Assembly (NCBI GenBank): GCA_011800155.1
Contig: CM022371.1
Span: 2,914,001 to 2,978,000 of the forward strand
Direction: 5' to 3'
Length of the DNA stretch: 64,000 nucleotides
Source: Flammulina velutipes
Taxonomy: Eukaryota > Basidiomycota > Agaricomycetes > Agaricales > Physalacriaceae
The position numbers and the translations under genes were made by a program. The notes beneath the pieces were generated by a model. That model did no database searches. It was given only the letters and a program-made list of their open reading frames with translations, and was not told the DNA's origin. Positions 38,396 through 51,480 of this stretch are shown here, piece by piece (the stretch's first letter is position 1; every line of letters starts with the position of its first letter).

Positions 38396-39780
38396 TTATA
38401 TAGCGTTGAATAAGGTAGATTTCTTATCCTTCTTCTTAACTTGCGTAGGGTCCGGTTTCCAACCAATCTGAGGAGGGATCAGTGAAGATAAATAATTCAC
38501 GTCTGAAACAGACCATGAACACTATTTGAAAAGTTGCTGGAATTGTCCCATCTTCGTTCCCGTGAAGCTCTATTGACAGGCATGAACGTGTGATATACTG
38601 GTCAGTAGGTAGCATACCTTTATAGATGGCCGATGCAGCAGCCAGAGTATCACGATGAATGAAGGGCCGTCTGATGACGACCATTTCAGTCACAATCACC
38701 AACCATTTTTGCGGCTCACCGTCCAATCACTGCATTATTTTCACCCATGTCTCGTAGATCGTCCATTAACTCCCACATTGAGGGATATGCAACTTGAATC
38801 TCATCAATATCGACGGTAAGGAGGTGAAATCCCGCCCGCCCCAAAAGATTGGATATATCCCGAGTATCTTATAATTCAGCAAGATTTTGGGCACAAAGCA
38901 AGAGAGTCACCTGTCATGGGCGATATATGGGGAGAAATCCCTCCTTCTCGGTCGGCTTGAGCTAGTTGTAAAGCCGTTCTGTGGACAAGTGATCTCATCA
39001 TCATCTGGAAGAGAAATAGCATAGATAGTTACCTCAATTCGAAAAGTGTCTCTCCTCCAAACATGGCACCAAGAAATACCGCGTCGGGTTTTAAGGCCTG
39101 GTTGATCTGAACGAGCATGCCTAGGAAGAATGGGTGATAAGCTGGGCGACGGATGATTATGCGCACCAGGCAGGTCATTAATCCACTGAAGGCTTAAGCA
39201 AGAGACTACAGCATCCAAAGAGTTCCTTTCGACAACGTCTAGCAACCGTTCTTCATCCGTGTGTACCCGTCGTACAGAGACTACATGGGCTGAGATGAAT
39301 GAATATCAACTCGTCAAGGACGACGCATACCTTCGAATGTACTCTCGGACTCGCGGTAAAGAAGTTTCTCTGTTGGTATTCTCAGCCAGAGGATATTAAA
39401 GCCTGGACATGACTAGCGTACCACTCGAATCCAGCATGATGACGTTTTGAACATTCTTCGTCTTCAAGAGTTTTGTAAAATGACCAGGACCCGAGCCCAA
39501 GTCGAGGATACTAGCGAAATTGCGCTTGATATCCTTTGCACTCCGTGTTAAAAGATAGGCGGACTAGGACTAGGACGACAAAGCAGACCTCAAAGCGTTC
39601 TAGCATTCGGTCTGCAACCTCGTCTCTGAGATAATCAACTGTGGCGGAGTTTTTTCGCAGCACCGCGCGGTCCTTTTGAAGCTGTTTGGCGCGTCTATCA
39701 AAGACAGCATAGGGTCCCGGCGCGTTTGTAGCGATGGACGCGAAAGAGCGCGTTAAGGAACGAGAGATCATGATGGTCAT
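38396..39780 (-). CDS. NDUFAF5-like mitochondrial methyltransferase-fold protein
   Basis: NDUFAF5 hydroxylates an arginine of a complex I subunit during assembly and has a SAM-dependent methyltransferase fold. The first 20 residues are basic and Ser-rich ([18 protein letters not shown]), a mitochondrial presequence. Then come [33 protein letters not shown], the SAM-site motif [28 protein letters not shown], and across introns [47 protein letters not shown]. The C-terminus ends [18 protein letters not shown] at 38396. FDRRAKxxQxDRA and LSLQWxNDLPG are diagnostic. About nine introns split it. It is head-to-head with the zinc-finger gene, 93 bp apart. Confidence 0.85.
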
Positions 39781-39873
39781 TGGTGGGGGAACAAACTAGG
39801 ACAAAGCGGAATTGGTCCCGTCACATCACGTTTCTTTCCTCTCTCATCACTACTCCTCTGAGTCTCATCAACC

Positions 39874-42800
39874 ATGTCAAACAACTGGCAAGTGCAACGG
39901 ACAAATGTTGACGCGCCTACGTTTGCTTCGGAAGCAGAGTTCAAAGCATGGGCAACCCAAGAACAGTCATTATACGCTACCACCGTTGCTCACAGTTTTC
40001 GATCAACGATGCTCAGTCTAAGGAAGAAAGCTGTGGAAGGTGCTGAAGCACTGTACGTCTTCTATAATATGTACAAAACACTATCTGATATACGCAGAAA
40101 ACAATACGTTTCGATGGCACAAACAAATCGCCAATTGTACGTCCAAATTTCGCTCACGGACGTTCTGTTTCTCACCGCGACTCCTAGTTATGAGCAGTTG
40201 ATAGATCCTGCTCTCCGTCAATCAGACCATGAACTGGTCGAGAACTATTCGCTTCCGAAACCACCCCCGGCTCCATCGAAACCAGCTGAACCAGCACGCC
40301 AGCCGGCTCAGCCTAGCAGGATAGGTCCTTCAAATTCAAATCAGTACCAATTCGTTCAACAACAGCCTCATCCAAATCACTATCCTAACCACATTGCCTC
40401 GCACCAACCCCGCCCCACTTATCCGACTACCGTAGCCCCGTCGGAACTGCATACACCCGGCACACAGCATGCACCTCAGCCGATGCAACAAGCGCATTAT
40501 CATGGACCTCGTAAGCACTTCGACGCTCCTCTTGTCTCTAGCTAACAGTGGTCGCAGCTAAAAACTTCGCATCGTCCAGCTTATCTGGTGCTGTTGGGAA
40601 TCAACATTCGGTACATAACATGCGCTCACATATCCTTAGTCTCACGCACTCACCCTCCTGCAGTCTGGTGTTTCGATGGCCGGTCAGAACGTATTCCAAC
40701 ACTCCACTCTTCAGGTATACCCTCCTTTGTGGCGTTGGCAGTGTACTGACTACAATCAATGTATAGCGTGTCTGTCGTCTACCATCGCGTGCGTTGAAAT
40801 GTCGACTTTCCAAGATCTTTGACTTAAAATCAAATCTTCTAGACCTGTTCCCAATCATCCAAACGATGAGAAGCGAGCCTAATGGCACCTCGCGACTCTA
40901 CGATGGCTATGTATTTACCAAGGACCTTCAAAGCGGAGTTGTGCGCGCCTGCGATCCCCGGACAAACGTTTACTACGAAGATGACCATTCTCCAACGTAT
41001 CGCCCCATCCCACCCTCGAATGCTGCAATCAATGCTACGCAGGCTTCAGCCGTGGCCAATACAGCAGTTCGCACTCTCGCGTCGACCCCTCCTACACATG
41101 CACCACGCAGCGTTGACCCCGTCCAAGGGCCACGACCGGCTCAAAATGGACATGCTCCTCTTACATCTTGCGCATCAGTCACGTCTCCTCCGTCAACCAA
41201 AGCAACTCAACCAACCGCCACCTCATCGTCAATTGTGCCGGATGGAGTTCAGTCAACGACTAGGACACCATACAACGAGAATAGACAACCACAATCAAGC
41301 TCTTTTGGGGGTTCAATATCATCCGTCCCTAATGTTTCCAAGCTGGGTCCCAACAAGTCAACTTTGGCGCGAGATGTCCTCTCTGCTCTCGGACTGAAGC
41401 GGGAAAGCAGTGTAGTCAACGACGAGCGAGCGCCAAAGAAACGTGCTATTGAAGCAGACAACAGGCCTGTTGTGCAGAGGCTCAACCAACCAAATACGAA
41501 AAGCAACTCTGCGGTGGAACCCAGTATTCCAGACTCCAATTCCCAGCTTGCCAACTCGACCGCGCCGACCCAACTTAAGGCATCGACCGTCCAGACTACC
41601 AAGTCTTCGCCAGTAAAGCCTGACCCCTTGACATCTGCTACAGTTGTCATCTCAAACTCCAACACATCTACCAAGCCAAATCCATACCTTGCTCTTACGA
41701 CCATGCACTTGAATTCGAGTGGCACTTCGCTACCCAGGCTGGTGTATCAGCCGCATGACGTCCAAATGCAGGCCGCTGCTTTACTGTCATCGACTGTGGG
41801 CGTCGCTGTTGACGGTGCTCCTGGTCCGTCCACCGCTACTTCCAGTGCCGGAATGGTGTCGACTTCTCAACCTCCGTCGGTCGAGAACCCCTTGTTCCTT
41901 CCTTCGTCGCCTGTCGTCCCAGACACGCCCTTAGCAGATGACGACGTCCAGATAGCAGGGGAAGACGGGCGAGAACCACTAAACTCCCGGGTCAGGCGAA
42001 GGGTTGTCCAAGTGTTAATACCGCCGCCCCCGGAATGGGTGAGAAATCACCAGTTGAAGGCGAAACAGCAGCAAGAGGCGAGAGAGATTAGTCCAGAGAT
42101 AGAGCTTAGTCTCGTACCTAGTACGTTCCCTTCTTTATGAGACCTATATTTATTCACCAGTTTGAAAGATGTACTTAGGCAATTAGCTTTGTCTACTGGA
42201 GGTTCGTAGTTTCATTTATCAATAATATAAAATGTCCTTCAACGTGTGATGTAGAATCAGATGAAGAAGAGGCGCTTGATATCGCATTGTCAAGAATGCG
42301 TAAAATGCGGTGCAAGTGGTCAAATTGTGGCATTGTGTTAAATTCTGTGGAACGCCTACACCAGCATGCTCTCCAGCACGATATGGCCGTTGGGAAAGTA
42401 AGTGTTGGTGCCTTCGTGTGATGGCCCTTCTGAACGATCCTATCAAGTGGTTTTGCTGTCTCTGGAAACATTGTGAAAAGACCGTACCAGAGAAGGAAAC
42501 GATGGAGCTTCATCTGGCCTCCCACATTCTCAAGCCAATCTTATGCGCATATAAAGGTAAAATACTTCTTCCCCCATTGTCGGTCAAGCTAATGACCTGT
42601 GTCTTGGATTAGGGTGCGAAAGATCATTTCTTGATGCGCGCCACTATGTTATGCATACAACTCAGAAACATCAAAATGATGAACTGAGACCATCAAGTAA
42701 CCCTGTGTTCATTCCAGCTCTCCCACAACCCAATGTACCAAGCATCTTACCCTCGTACATGTCTGTCACCAGATCGATTGGGCAGCGCTCGATTTCAAAA

Positions 42801-43197
42801 GAGCGGCACAATACAGTCGGTGTTTGGGTATGTTCGTAACTCGCAGCTGAATAACAGCAAAACTGATAGATCTTCTCAGGTTTGGAAAAACATCTGGGGG
42901 AACGTGAATGTGGATTGGAAGAGGACCAACATCAGAAGCTCGCTCTCGCCAGAGAGGTTGCGCAAGCAGCACGGCTATGATTATTTGGACGAGCTACCCC
43001 CCGCCTCAACTCAAGAGTCGGTAGGCGTGGATTTGCAGGAGTTAGATTATGTTCATCCGGACCAGGCAACGAAGCTTTTTCAGAACGGATTGGTCCTATG
43101 GCCTGGAAATGATGCTGTTAAGGAGGAGACGGAGGAGACGGAAGAAGGCTGGGCCGAGGTTTCGACAGCTGGGAGTGCCGCTGTCGACCCAGCTTGA
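39874..43197 (+). CDS. Three-finger C2H2 zinc-finger protein
   Basis: The protein starts MSNNWQVQRTNVDAPTF and has a helical N-terminal part (RSTMLSLRKKAVEGAEALKQ, QTNRQLYEQLIDPALRQ) with three short exons. A long Pro/Ser/Thr/Gln-rich disordered middle (40200-42120) contains KRESSVVNDERAPKKRAI, a likely nuclear localisation signal, and an acidic segment. A 15-nt microexon at 42187-42201 leads to ESDEEEALDIALSRM and three C2H2 fingers: CKWSNCGIV...H...H, CCLWKHCEKT...H...H and CAYKGCERSF...H...H. The C-terminus has SLSPERLRKQHGYDYLDELPP. It is probably a nuclear DNA-binding regulator; no specific orthologue is recognised. Exon joins between 40520 and 40800 are less certain than the rest. Confidence 0.7.
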
Positions 43198-43496
43198 TGT
43201 GCCACTGTACATATTTGTCTATCCTGTCATCTTTCAAACCAGTCATCGTTACAAATGATTCCGAACCACGGTATTAGTATCAAGGTTCTATTACGGTCGG
43301 TACAATTTCGCTTTTTGGCTCGTAACCGCTCGGAAGCTGGGGTTCTTGGGTTTAATTTAGAAGCACGCGTGCCGTTAAGGAGAATCTTGGGCAAGCTTGT
43401 GGGAAACTTGAAACTGAATATTACCCGTTTTGGAACGCCAAGGGTCATCATCAGCCGGCCAGCTCGAACGTTAAACATTGCTGGGTTCACTCCATC

Positions 43497-46400
43497 ATGT
43501 CTAGTTCGGTGCAAGGTAACGGCGGGCTGCACGCTCAGAAAAATTTAACGCCTCGAAGATATACTAAACCATTGCTAGGACCGGCCTACCTCTCGTCGCA
43601 CTCAGCAGATGTTATCCTCTCTGACATTCGGCCCATTAAACTCAACGCTGAGGCTCTGACCTGCATCAATGTGCTCCTCGACGAGTTTCTCTACAATGTC
43701 CTCAGTACTTCCCAGTCCTTGACGCCGGAGAGATTGCGGACGGGACTGCTCGGCGCGTTGCCTACTACTCTCGGAAAGGAGGCGCTGTTGGAAGCAGAGG
43801 TCGAACTGCGCGCATACTGGGATCGCAACAAAGGCAGGAAAGCTGCGGAAGACGACAAGAATAGCTTTGACCTTCACTGGTCATTTGAGGTGCGCCACTA
43901 GACTCAGACTTGGTTTCTCGCCGCTCACAAGTACACCATAGCTCTTACGCCTGAGGTGTCAGGCCTACTCGACGTTGAATGAGTCGGACGAAGACCCTGA
44001 TGCAGAACGCCTTTTGGAAGAGCAAATGACAACCACTCGCTTGCATCCGCCCTCGCCGGCACTCATAGCACCGGCCTCGCTCTATCTCACCGCGATACTT
44101 GAGTACGTGTTCCACTGACATCTGTACCGTCAAATTTAACGCATCTTTGATCAGGTCCATGTGCGAGTGAGTCTATCATTCAATGTCGGTTTCATCAATC
44201 CTAATAACTACAGACACATTCTGTCTAACGTTGGACGCGTAGCCTCGCGAGACAGCAGCCGGACGTTCGCCAATGTCCAAGATCTGTTCGTTGCCCTCTG
44301 TGAAGACGACGCTATATATGGCCTGTTCAAAACTATGAATGGTAACGCCAACCTGCGCATTGAAACATCATCCAGTCACTGATCTTTCATCAGTCTATTC
44401 GCAGATAGAAGAGATGTCCAAGGCCCCCAAGGCTCGTCGCAGCAAGTCATTGTCAAGAAGCGATAAACTTTCCATGTCCACCTCGCGGACTTCATCACCC
44501 TATCACGACAAGGAGAACGGCTCCCGCAGGTCATCCGAGATTGTCCTGAACTCGTCAGGGTCACGCACGTCCCTAGAAAAAGCTCGGTCCATGAAAAAGT
44601 TCATGCCTGCCAGGTTATCCTCAGACACCTCCCACACCAGTCACCCACGGTCTGAGTCCGTCCTCAGCGAAGAAACTCAGCAGACTTGGGCTGCATACCA
44701 GCAGGAACCATCATTTGACGACGTGAGAGCATTCTCTATAGACCAGATTACCCTGGAAATTGATCGTCGCTATATTGCTTAGGACCAGGCATCTCTGCAG
44801 GAATTCGACGACCTCATGCGCTTAACACCTACCATGAAAATGTCACTCACGCCCGATAGACTACGAACGATGGAGGTGCGTGTGAACTCCTATTATTATG
44901 TCACCGGGAAGCTTAATATTTTCCTAGGTGTACAAACAAGAAAAACGCAACGATCGCCGTCCCCCCTCTAAACCTGAACCTGAACACTCACCGTCTCGAG
45001 TTAACGGTCGAATCCCTTCCTTGCGCCACGTCGATTCTATTATTGAGGACGAAGAAACGCCTGCCAAAGGTACCCCAACTTCCGGTCGTTCGCGTACGAA
45101 CAGTATAGCCTCCCCTAGCACTCCTACATCTGGTCGCACTCGTTCGCACTCCAGCGCCAATTCTTCACCAGCCGCTCGTTTATTACGCAAGCCCTCTCGG
45201 ACGTCCGCTCCCTCATCGCCACCACCCCAAACACTACCGCCACCACCTGTCGTATCAATGGCACACACTCAACAATGGCGAGGACCTCCTCAAGGCTTTG
45301 ATTCCAGCCCCTTTCCCACGAAGACCCGGCGCAAACAGGTCAACAGAGAGTCCCTGGATCTTGACGCCGTGATGGCGGGTTCCGATGACGAGATGGAGGA
45401 TGAACTACCCAGACAACAAACTCCGTCGATTCCCTCGACCCCGAGACGTATACCCAAGGTATCTGCCACTACGCGGGAGCTGATGGCCTTTTTGGACGAA
45501 GGGCCGCCATCTATTGGTCCAGTAAGCTCGTCGGTCAGTTCACCGACGCCACCGAAGCTGTCAAAAGCGGGGAAGGACCTCATGGACTTCTTGAACGATG
45601 GCCCACCAGAGTATACGACACCTCCTGCAAGCATCACTTTCGCGGATATCGAGAAGCCAAAGAGTAATGGAACGGGAAGGTTACAAAGGATGATATCTAA
45701 GCTATCCCTCGGGAATGAGAAGTCGCGTGCTAACCAAGGACTGGACGATTTCCCTAGGTCAGTTCGTCGCCAGCCTAGTCATCCGCAGTCCATTCTACAA
45801 GGCAAAGCCTCGAACTCCAGTCTTGCTAGTATGCCTAGATATACAACCCCTCGTCCTCCTCCCATCTCGCCGCCCGCCTCCCCACATGGTGGTATGGATT
45901 ATATGTCGTCTAGCGTGCGTTCACGTCAGACATCCTCCATGTCCAGAAACCCTATTCCCAAGCAAAATCCCCCCATGTCGTTCCCCCCTCCTCCTGCGCC
46001 GGAGCTCCTGTCCCACGAAATGGCCTCCCCTTCACGGATTCGTCCTTCTGTGATCATTCAGAATGATAGAGAGCCAAATGCTCGCCATCCGGGTAACAAC
46101 TCTCCTCACACCATTGAAGCAACTCCTATATCTACGAGTAACCCGAAGGTCATATCCCGCAAAATCCCTCCGCCTATATCCCCTGCGACTCCTGTTGCCC
46201 AACCTGTCACTCCAGATCCAATTCCAGTTGCCGTCGCTGGCCCAATCGCTGACGCCGTCCCATCCCCCCCATCTCCCGCTCCAGTCGAAGCTCAGCAGCC
46301 TTCAAAGTCATTTACAGAGGCTTTTGAACTTCGTAGCCTCTTGGCTAAAGCCACGTCCGCCGAGGAATGTAGGCTTATTTTGGACATGCTCCTCACCAAA

Positions 46401-46673
46401 TCGGGCGTGCCTGTGGAGACAAAGCCTGTTGAAATGGACGTGCCGTACCCTTCACCTTCGCCTTCTGACGCGCTTCCTGAGTCTGACATCGCACTGGAAG
46501 TCATGTTAGTGGAGTTCTTGTTGGGGTCAGAGGCTGCGCCAGATGGACCTCCTCTTCGTAAGAAGAAGCATAGCTCCAGAAGGTTGAGGGCTACTGCGGA
46601 CTTCGCTGTTGCTCCTCCTACACCTTCGATGATTGATGAAGACCCAAGGCAAACCGCGGCGCTGGCAGTATAA
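43497..46673 (+). CDS. Tandem histone-fold protein with long disordered tail
   Basis: Seven exons give roughly 950 residues. Residues about 40-105 read as an H2B-like histone fold: a long helix in KLNAEALTCINVLLDEFLYN, then SLTPERLRTGLLGALP and TTLGKEALLEAEVELRAYW, matching the helix 2, strand, helix 3 pattern of H2B. Residues about 155-215 read as an H2A-like fold: APASLYLTAILESMCEHILS (like the central H2A helix), NVGRVASRDSS, then NVQDLFVALCEDDAIYGLF. The two folds are joined by a charged linker. This two-fold layout resembles the N-terminal histone domain of SOS. The remaining 700 residues are Ser/Pro-rich and disordered, with two related motifs (ELMAFLDEGPP, DLMDFLNDGPP), many basic patches and an Ala/Pro-rich end. 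No RasGEF, PH or other enzyme domain is visible. A 12-nt microexon (44155-44166) lies in the second fold. Confidence 0.7.
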
Positions 46674-47084
46674 CCTTTCATATTCATTTGATACCTATCG
46701 TTTGTTTTCTTTGTTCATTGGACTTTTCGGCTACTCTGGATATCCTTATTTGATAGTTTTCTTAACTCGTGCATGCACGAAGGCTGGCACTTAGTGTACA
46801 AGTAGACAGTAGATTCGATCTTTGCACCTTCGGTTGTTCATTTATATGCTAAATCAGTATAATCTAAGGAATTGGTGTTTTGTTCATTTGCGAGGTGATA
46901 AATTCAAAAAAGTCCTTGAGCTGTGCGAACGATTTCGTTAGACTTCGGATCGATCCTGATCGCACTAGATACAGTTTTCATACGATGTCATTGACTGATG
47001 TGAAGAGCCAGGAAGGACATTATACAGGGTGATGAGACGATGGATAGACATACGATTGGATACATAAAACAGCAATACAAAAGT
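46674..47084. other. 3'-3' intergenic region
   Basis: The region lies between the convergent stops of the tandem histone-fold gene and RPA2. It is AT-rich and holds both 3' UTRs. No coding or RNA gene was seen. Confidence 0.5.
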
Positions 47085-50000
47085 TTACGATACTTCTAAA
47101 GCTATGGTGATACCCATGGACGCCAGCTCGGCACATAGATATCTAAACACGTAAGGTACGGCGACAACATCAAGATTTCCACCTTTAGACATGCCACTGA
47201 GAACATTTTGGGAAGGTATTGACACTCTGACGTCTGGCTTGCGTTGTAAATGTTGTCCAGTTGCCAATTCTCTCCGCGCCCTTTCGTCTTCTTCCTCAGC
47301 CTCAGCACGGCATACTCGACAGTACTCCCCACCCGGTCCTGTTGGCTTCAGAGACCCAGACGACGTAATGGACATTTCACCCAGGCTGATGTCGTCGTAA
47401 CCGAGCGATATTAGGCTGCCACATGTTCGACATACCCACGCTGTCGAGTAGTCTGAGCAGTTCATTAGCCTGTCTTGTAGCAAGAAGGACGCCCCATGTG
47501 CAATGAGAGCATCGCGCTCCATCTCTCCAAATCGGATACCACCTCCGCGTTTTCGTCCCTAAAGGAAAGGTAAGAACATGGATACACCGAATAGCGAGAA
47601 AACAACGAACCTTCACAGGTTGTCGAGTAACAGGATCCACTGGGCCAGTAGTTCGGACTTGGAACTTGTCGAGCACCATGTGCCGGAGTCTCTGGTAGTA
47701 CACAACGCCAAGATAGATGTCTGCCGCGAACTCTTGCCCGGTGATTCCAGAATACATCGGTTCGTTGCCGTAGTAGTTGTATCCAGCCGCTAAAAGCTGT
47801 TCGCCGAAGTAATTCACCGCTGTATCCTTTTCAGAGAACCTTTTGGAAACGTTCAGAATAGATCGACAACGAGTCACGGTTGCTTACCGGAAGGGCGTCG
47901 CATCCTGCGCTAAGCCGTGCATGGCACCTGACTTGCCTGCCATACTCTCGACCAACATTCCTATAGTCATTCGACTCGGGAACGCATGTGGGTTGATGAT
48001 CACATCAGGCTGCATCCCGCTCTCACTGAAAGGCATATCAATGGCCGGCCACTTCTGAGAACAAACACCCTTCTGTCCATGCCGCGATGAGAACTTGTCC
48101 CCGATGACGGGAGAACGAGTGATTCGAAGTGTTATATGAATCTTCTGTAACTCTCCGTCTCCATTGTCATTCCCTGGAGATATAGTTAGTACATACACAA
48201 TCGCAGAGGCATGAACCAACCTATCAAACGAACGACATCGACGTAGGCTGTCTCATCTCCCTTGTATTTCACGAACTTTGTTCTCCTCGTAACATCATCA
48301 ATGTATCCGGCGATTGGATCACCAGGCTTGAGACGACAGCCAATGCGTGGGAGCCCGTCCTCGTCCAGGAAATCCGCAGCAAAATGGATTTTTTCGCCTT
48401 CTAGCTGGATGTCCCGCCCAAGACCGAAATGCAACGTAGACTCAGAGCCCTTGCTGGCACCCTTCACGTCTTTTAGGTCGACGATTTGAGACTTGTACAC
48501 CGTGCCGTAACCAAATCCACGTTCGTGTGCCGACTTGTTGAGAATCATGGCATCTTCCATGTCGTAACCGGTGTATGAGATGACAGCCACTATGGCATTC
48601 ATGCCATTTGGGAACGAATCCATTGCGTAAGTGTTGTGAAGTTCGGGGCGTACAATGGGGCTTTGTCCACTCTGTAGGCGATAAAGCTTGTTGTCGGTGC
48701 GATGTCTTAGTGCGCTAGCAGGTGTTCCCATACTTTGTTTACCCATCTACTAAACACTTCAGATCGTGGTTCGGGGACCAATATCAAACTTACCTGACAC
48801 TGGTAGATGTTACGGGGAGACTGAAGGAGATATTAGGGTTGTGACTTCTGCGATCGACTGTACACACCTGATTGAAATCAGAGAAGGGAGTGAGGTTGGC
48901 CAAAATTGACAAGAAATTCGTTGGGTTGTGTTCCACATGGGTGGAAACGTCCTCGTCTATCTCCTCAGGTGTACACGCAATGTTCATGTAGACCTGCTCG
49001 AACGAGCCGACCTGATCATCGCGACCATTCATGAGGTACTTCACAGGCCGCATCATCCTTGACCGTGACGCAAACAAAAATAGGCCAGGGTACTGGCCAC
49101 CGTTAGATTCAAGAACGAGGCCAATCTCCAAATCCATTGGAACGTCTCGATGTCCTTCGGTCTTCCAAATCCTGAGGTTTTGCGCAAGTTGTACAGCGAC
49201 AGAGGGACGTGCCCAGCCGATTATTCGTCCATCCAGTTGGACGCAGATGTTCTTTCGTCCATCGACAGAAGCGAAGGTTTGTGTCATACCATGGGCGTTC
49301 AGAAGGGCGGGTATGTTTTTGGTATGCAGAGGGTGAGTAACAATGCGACATGCGCGAGCCAAGTGATTGAGAAGACCGCAAGGAGAACCATCAGGTGTGT
49401 GTACGGGACATAGGAAACCTGGGGGGATAGTCAACGGTGATTAATCATTGAATAGTAAATACACTCACCCCACGATTCGGGTAATAACTTTCGAACAGTC
49501 GTTGTTTTCAACTCCGCGAAGAATGCACCACGATGGATGCACCTGAAATGGCTTATATATCGCAACCAGTTGAGCTTTTCAGCGACGATCGTGAAGCCGG
49601 AAGCCTGTTGTAGGTCAAGGCCAGAGGGAGAGACGAGATTGCCAGTAGCAAGGAAATTGGCAAGACGAGCTCCAATGTCAAAGTTTACGCGAGTTAAGGC
49701 TTTCTGAAAATATTTCTCTAGAAAAAGACAGGTCAGACATTCATCAGAGATACTAGAAGAGATTTCCGTACTGTCATTGAAATCTACAGCTACACCATTT
49801 CGAACATCAGCCGCGATATTCGCTCGAATAGCATTTAGGATCTCTTCAAGACGCTCTTTGATGATCATTCCGTACAACGTCCCGGGGAGGAGAACCTCTT
49901 GGTGTTGCGGAGAATCGGGGTTATCAGCGCAACAGGATTTAGAAACGAGGCCGTAGAGCTTGCGTAACATGAATCTGTTTGAGGGTAAGTTTTTGGGAGA

Positions 50001-51251
50001 CCGGATTGAAAACAACTTGCATTAGCATCCTGAATTTGTCCCTAGGAGATTCAAGGTGCACAAGAACCATTTTTCGCAAAAGCCAAGCACCAGCTGCGGC
50101 ATTGGTGATATCTTCGGGAAGCCCGAGGACTACTCTAAACTTTTCGCCAAGATAGTCGAGACATTGTTCACCAGTGCGCATAGTGTATGTCTTGAAACTG
50201 CGCAGTAAAAGCTCCACACGACCAGTCAAGAAAGTGTTGTCGTAGTCTTGCATCATAAGACCCTCGAAGATCTCCTTGTCCGATGCATCCACGAGCGACT
50301 TGAGGATGAGCATAATTGGAATGACATATTCTTGCTTTCGCCAGGTAAACCTAAACATGGCGCTTCCATTGGAGAGGTAATGAAGGGTGTTTGTGGCACT
50401 AGTTTGGTCCGGACGAACGCCACGGATTTGTACTGCGAACTGCGTGTAGGAGGGTCCCCGATTCACGAAGGATGGTCGCATGAGCGATATAACGTGATTA
50501 CGACGAGGGAGGATGAGGTATCGGATGAGTCGTTCGTTTCCGTTGATAACAAAGTAGCCACCGAACTCCTCAGGTTCTTCGTGACGTTTGACCAGCTCTG
50601 CCGACGACATTCCGCGCAGATTGCATCTCACAGACTAGTGATTATTAGCGAACGTCTGCGCCGAAAGTACGTACATACCCGAACCATAATGGGGACAAGA
50701 CCACAGTCCTTCGGCATTTCGTGTCGTCCTCCTTGAGGGTCTGTCCAGCATAGTTTGATCGTCATTCGACCGCGATAGGACGTTAGACGTTCACGAGCCT
50801 AGAACGGAGGTTAGCCGTATATAACACTTATAGATGGCTTTTATACCTCCGATGGAAATATTCGGGAGTCAGAGACTTTGCCGGCTCTGTCACCAACAAT
50901 AGGACGTGAGATAGATACATGTTCAATCCATACTGCGATAAGGTCAATGTAAATTAGAGGACGAATTTGGCGAGGCGTACTCCTCATTCGGTTTCCAAAA
51001 CCACCACCCATTCCATCGAAGACCACTCGTTCTCCGATATCACGTAAACCCAGTGATATTAAGCCTTTGCCATCGCCGTCACCGTTTGGCAAGCCAGAGT
51101 CATCGAAGAGAGAATTGAAAGATTCGATGTGGGGAGTAACGAATTCGTTGAGGATTTTATATGTCGATCCCTTGTTTGTGGGATGTCGGAATGAGTTCTC
51201 CCTTTCGATAGTGTTGAAGGTCGGTTTGCGCGTCGCCTCTGGATGAGGCAT
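47085..51251 (-). CDS. RPA2: RNA polymerase I second-largest subunit (RPA2/Rpa135)
   Basis: This subunit forms half of the active site of RNA polymerase I, which makes pre-rRNA in the nucleolus. The start ATG is at 51251 ([18 protein letters not shown]). In order come [173 protein letters not shown] and [22 protein letters not shown]-terminal zinc site (CRTCGSLI ... CRVCRAE) follows, and the protein ends with ITIALEVS. The [12 protein letters not shown] stretch and short N-terminus separate it from RPB2 and RPC2. About eleven introns. An earlier in-frame GTG should not be the start. Confidence 0.92.
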
Positions 51252-51480
51252 GGCTTTTGGGATGTTGCAGCTCACTGCTTAAGAAAAATATGATACGCGC
51301 ACGTGGTAGATGTGATCGGTGTTATTCCACGTGGTTCCTCGTCCCGGGAGCGGAGTTGGTCGGAGTCAGAAAAGTCGCAGCCTGGGCTGACTCAGGATTT
51401 GAAGCGGAGCTTTAAACCGGCATTGTTGGCCACACCGCTGTACCTCTCCTTGACCAATTACTTGCTCTCACGTCGTCGCT
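51252..51480. promoter_or_regulatory. Shared divergent promoter of RPA2 and Nup98
   Basis: The 229 bp between the two start codons must serve both the Pol I subunit and the nucleoporin. A TCCACGTGG palindrome-like E-box (CACGTG core) is present around 51328-51335. No TATA box was seen. Confidence 0.4.

Noticed and set aside
42780..42900. Frameshift in the zinc-finger gene near its 3' end
   Set aside because: A 52-nt intron with GTATGT donor and TTCTCAG acceptor explains the frame change.
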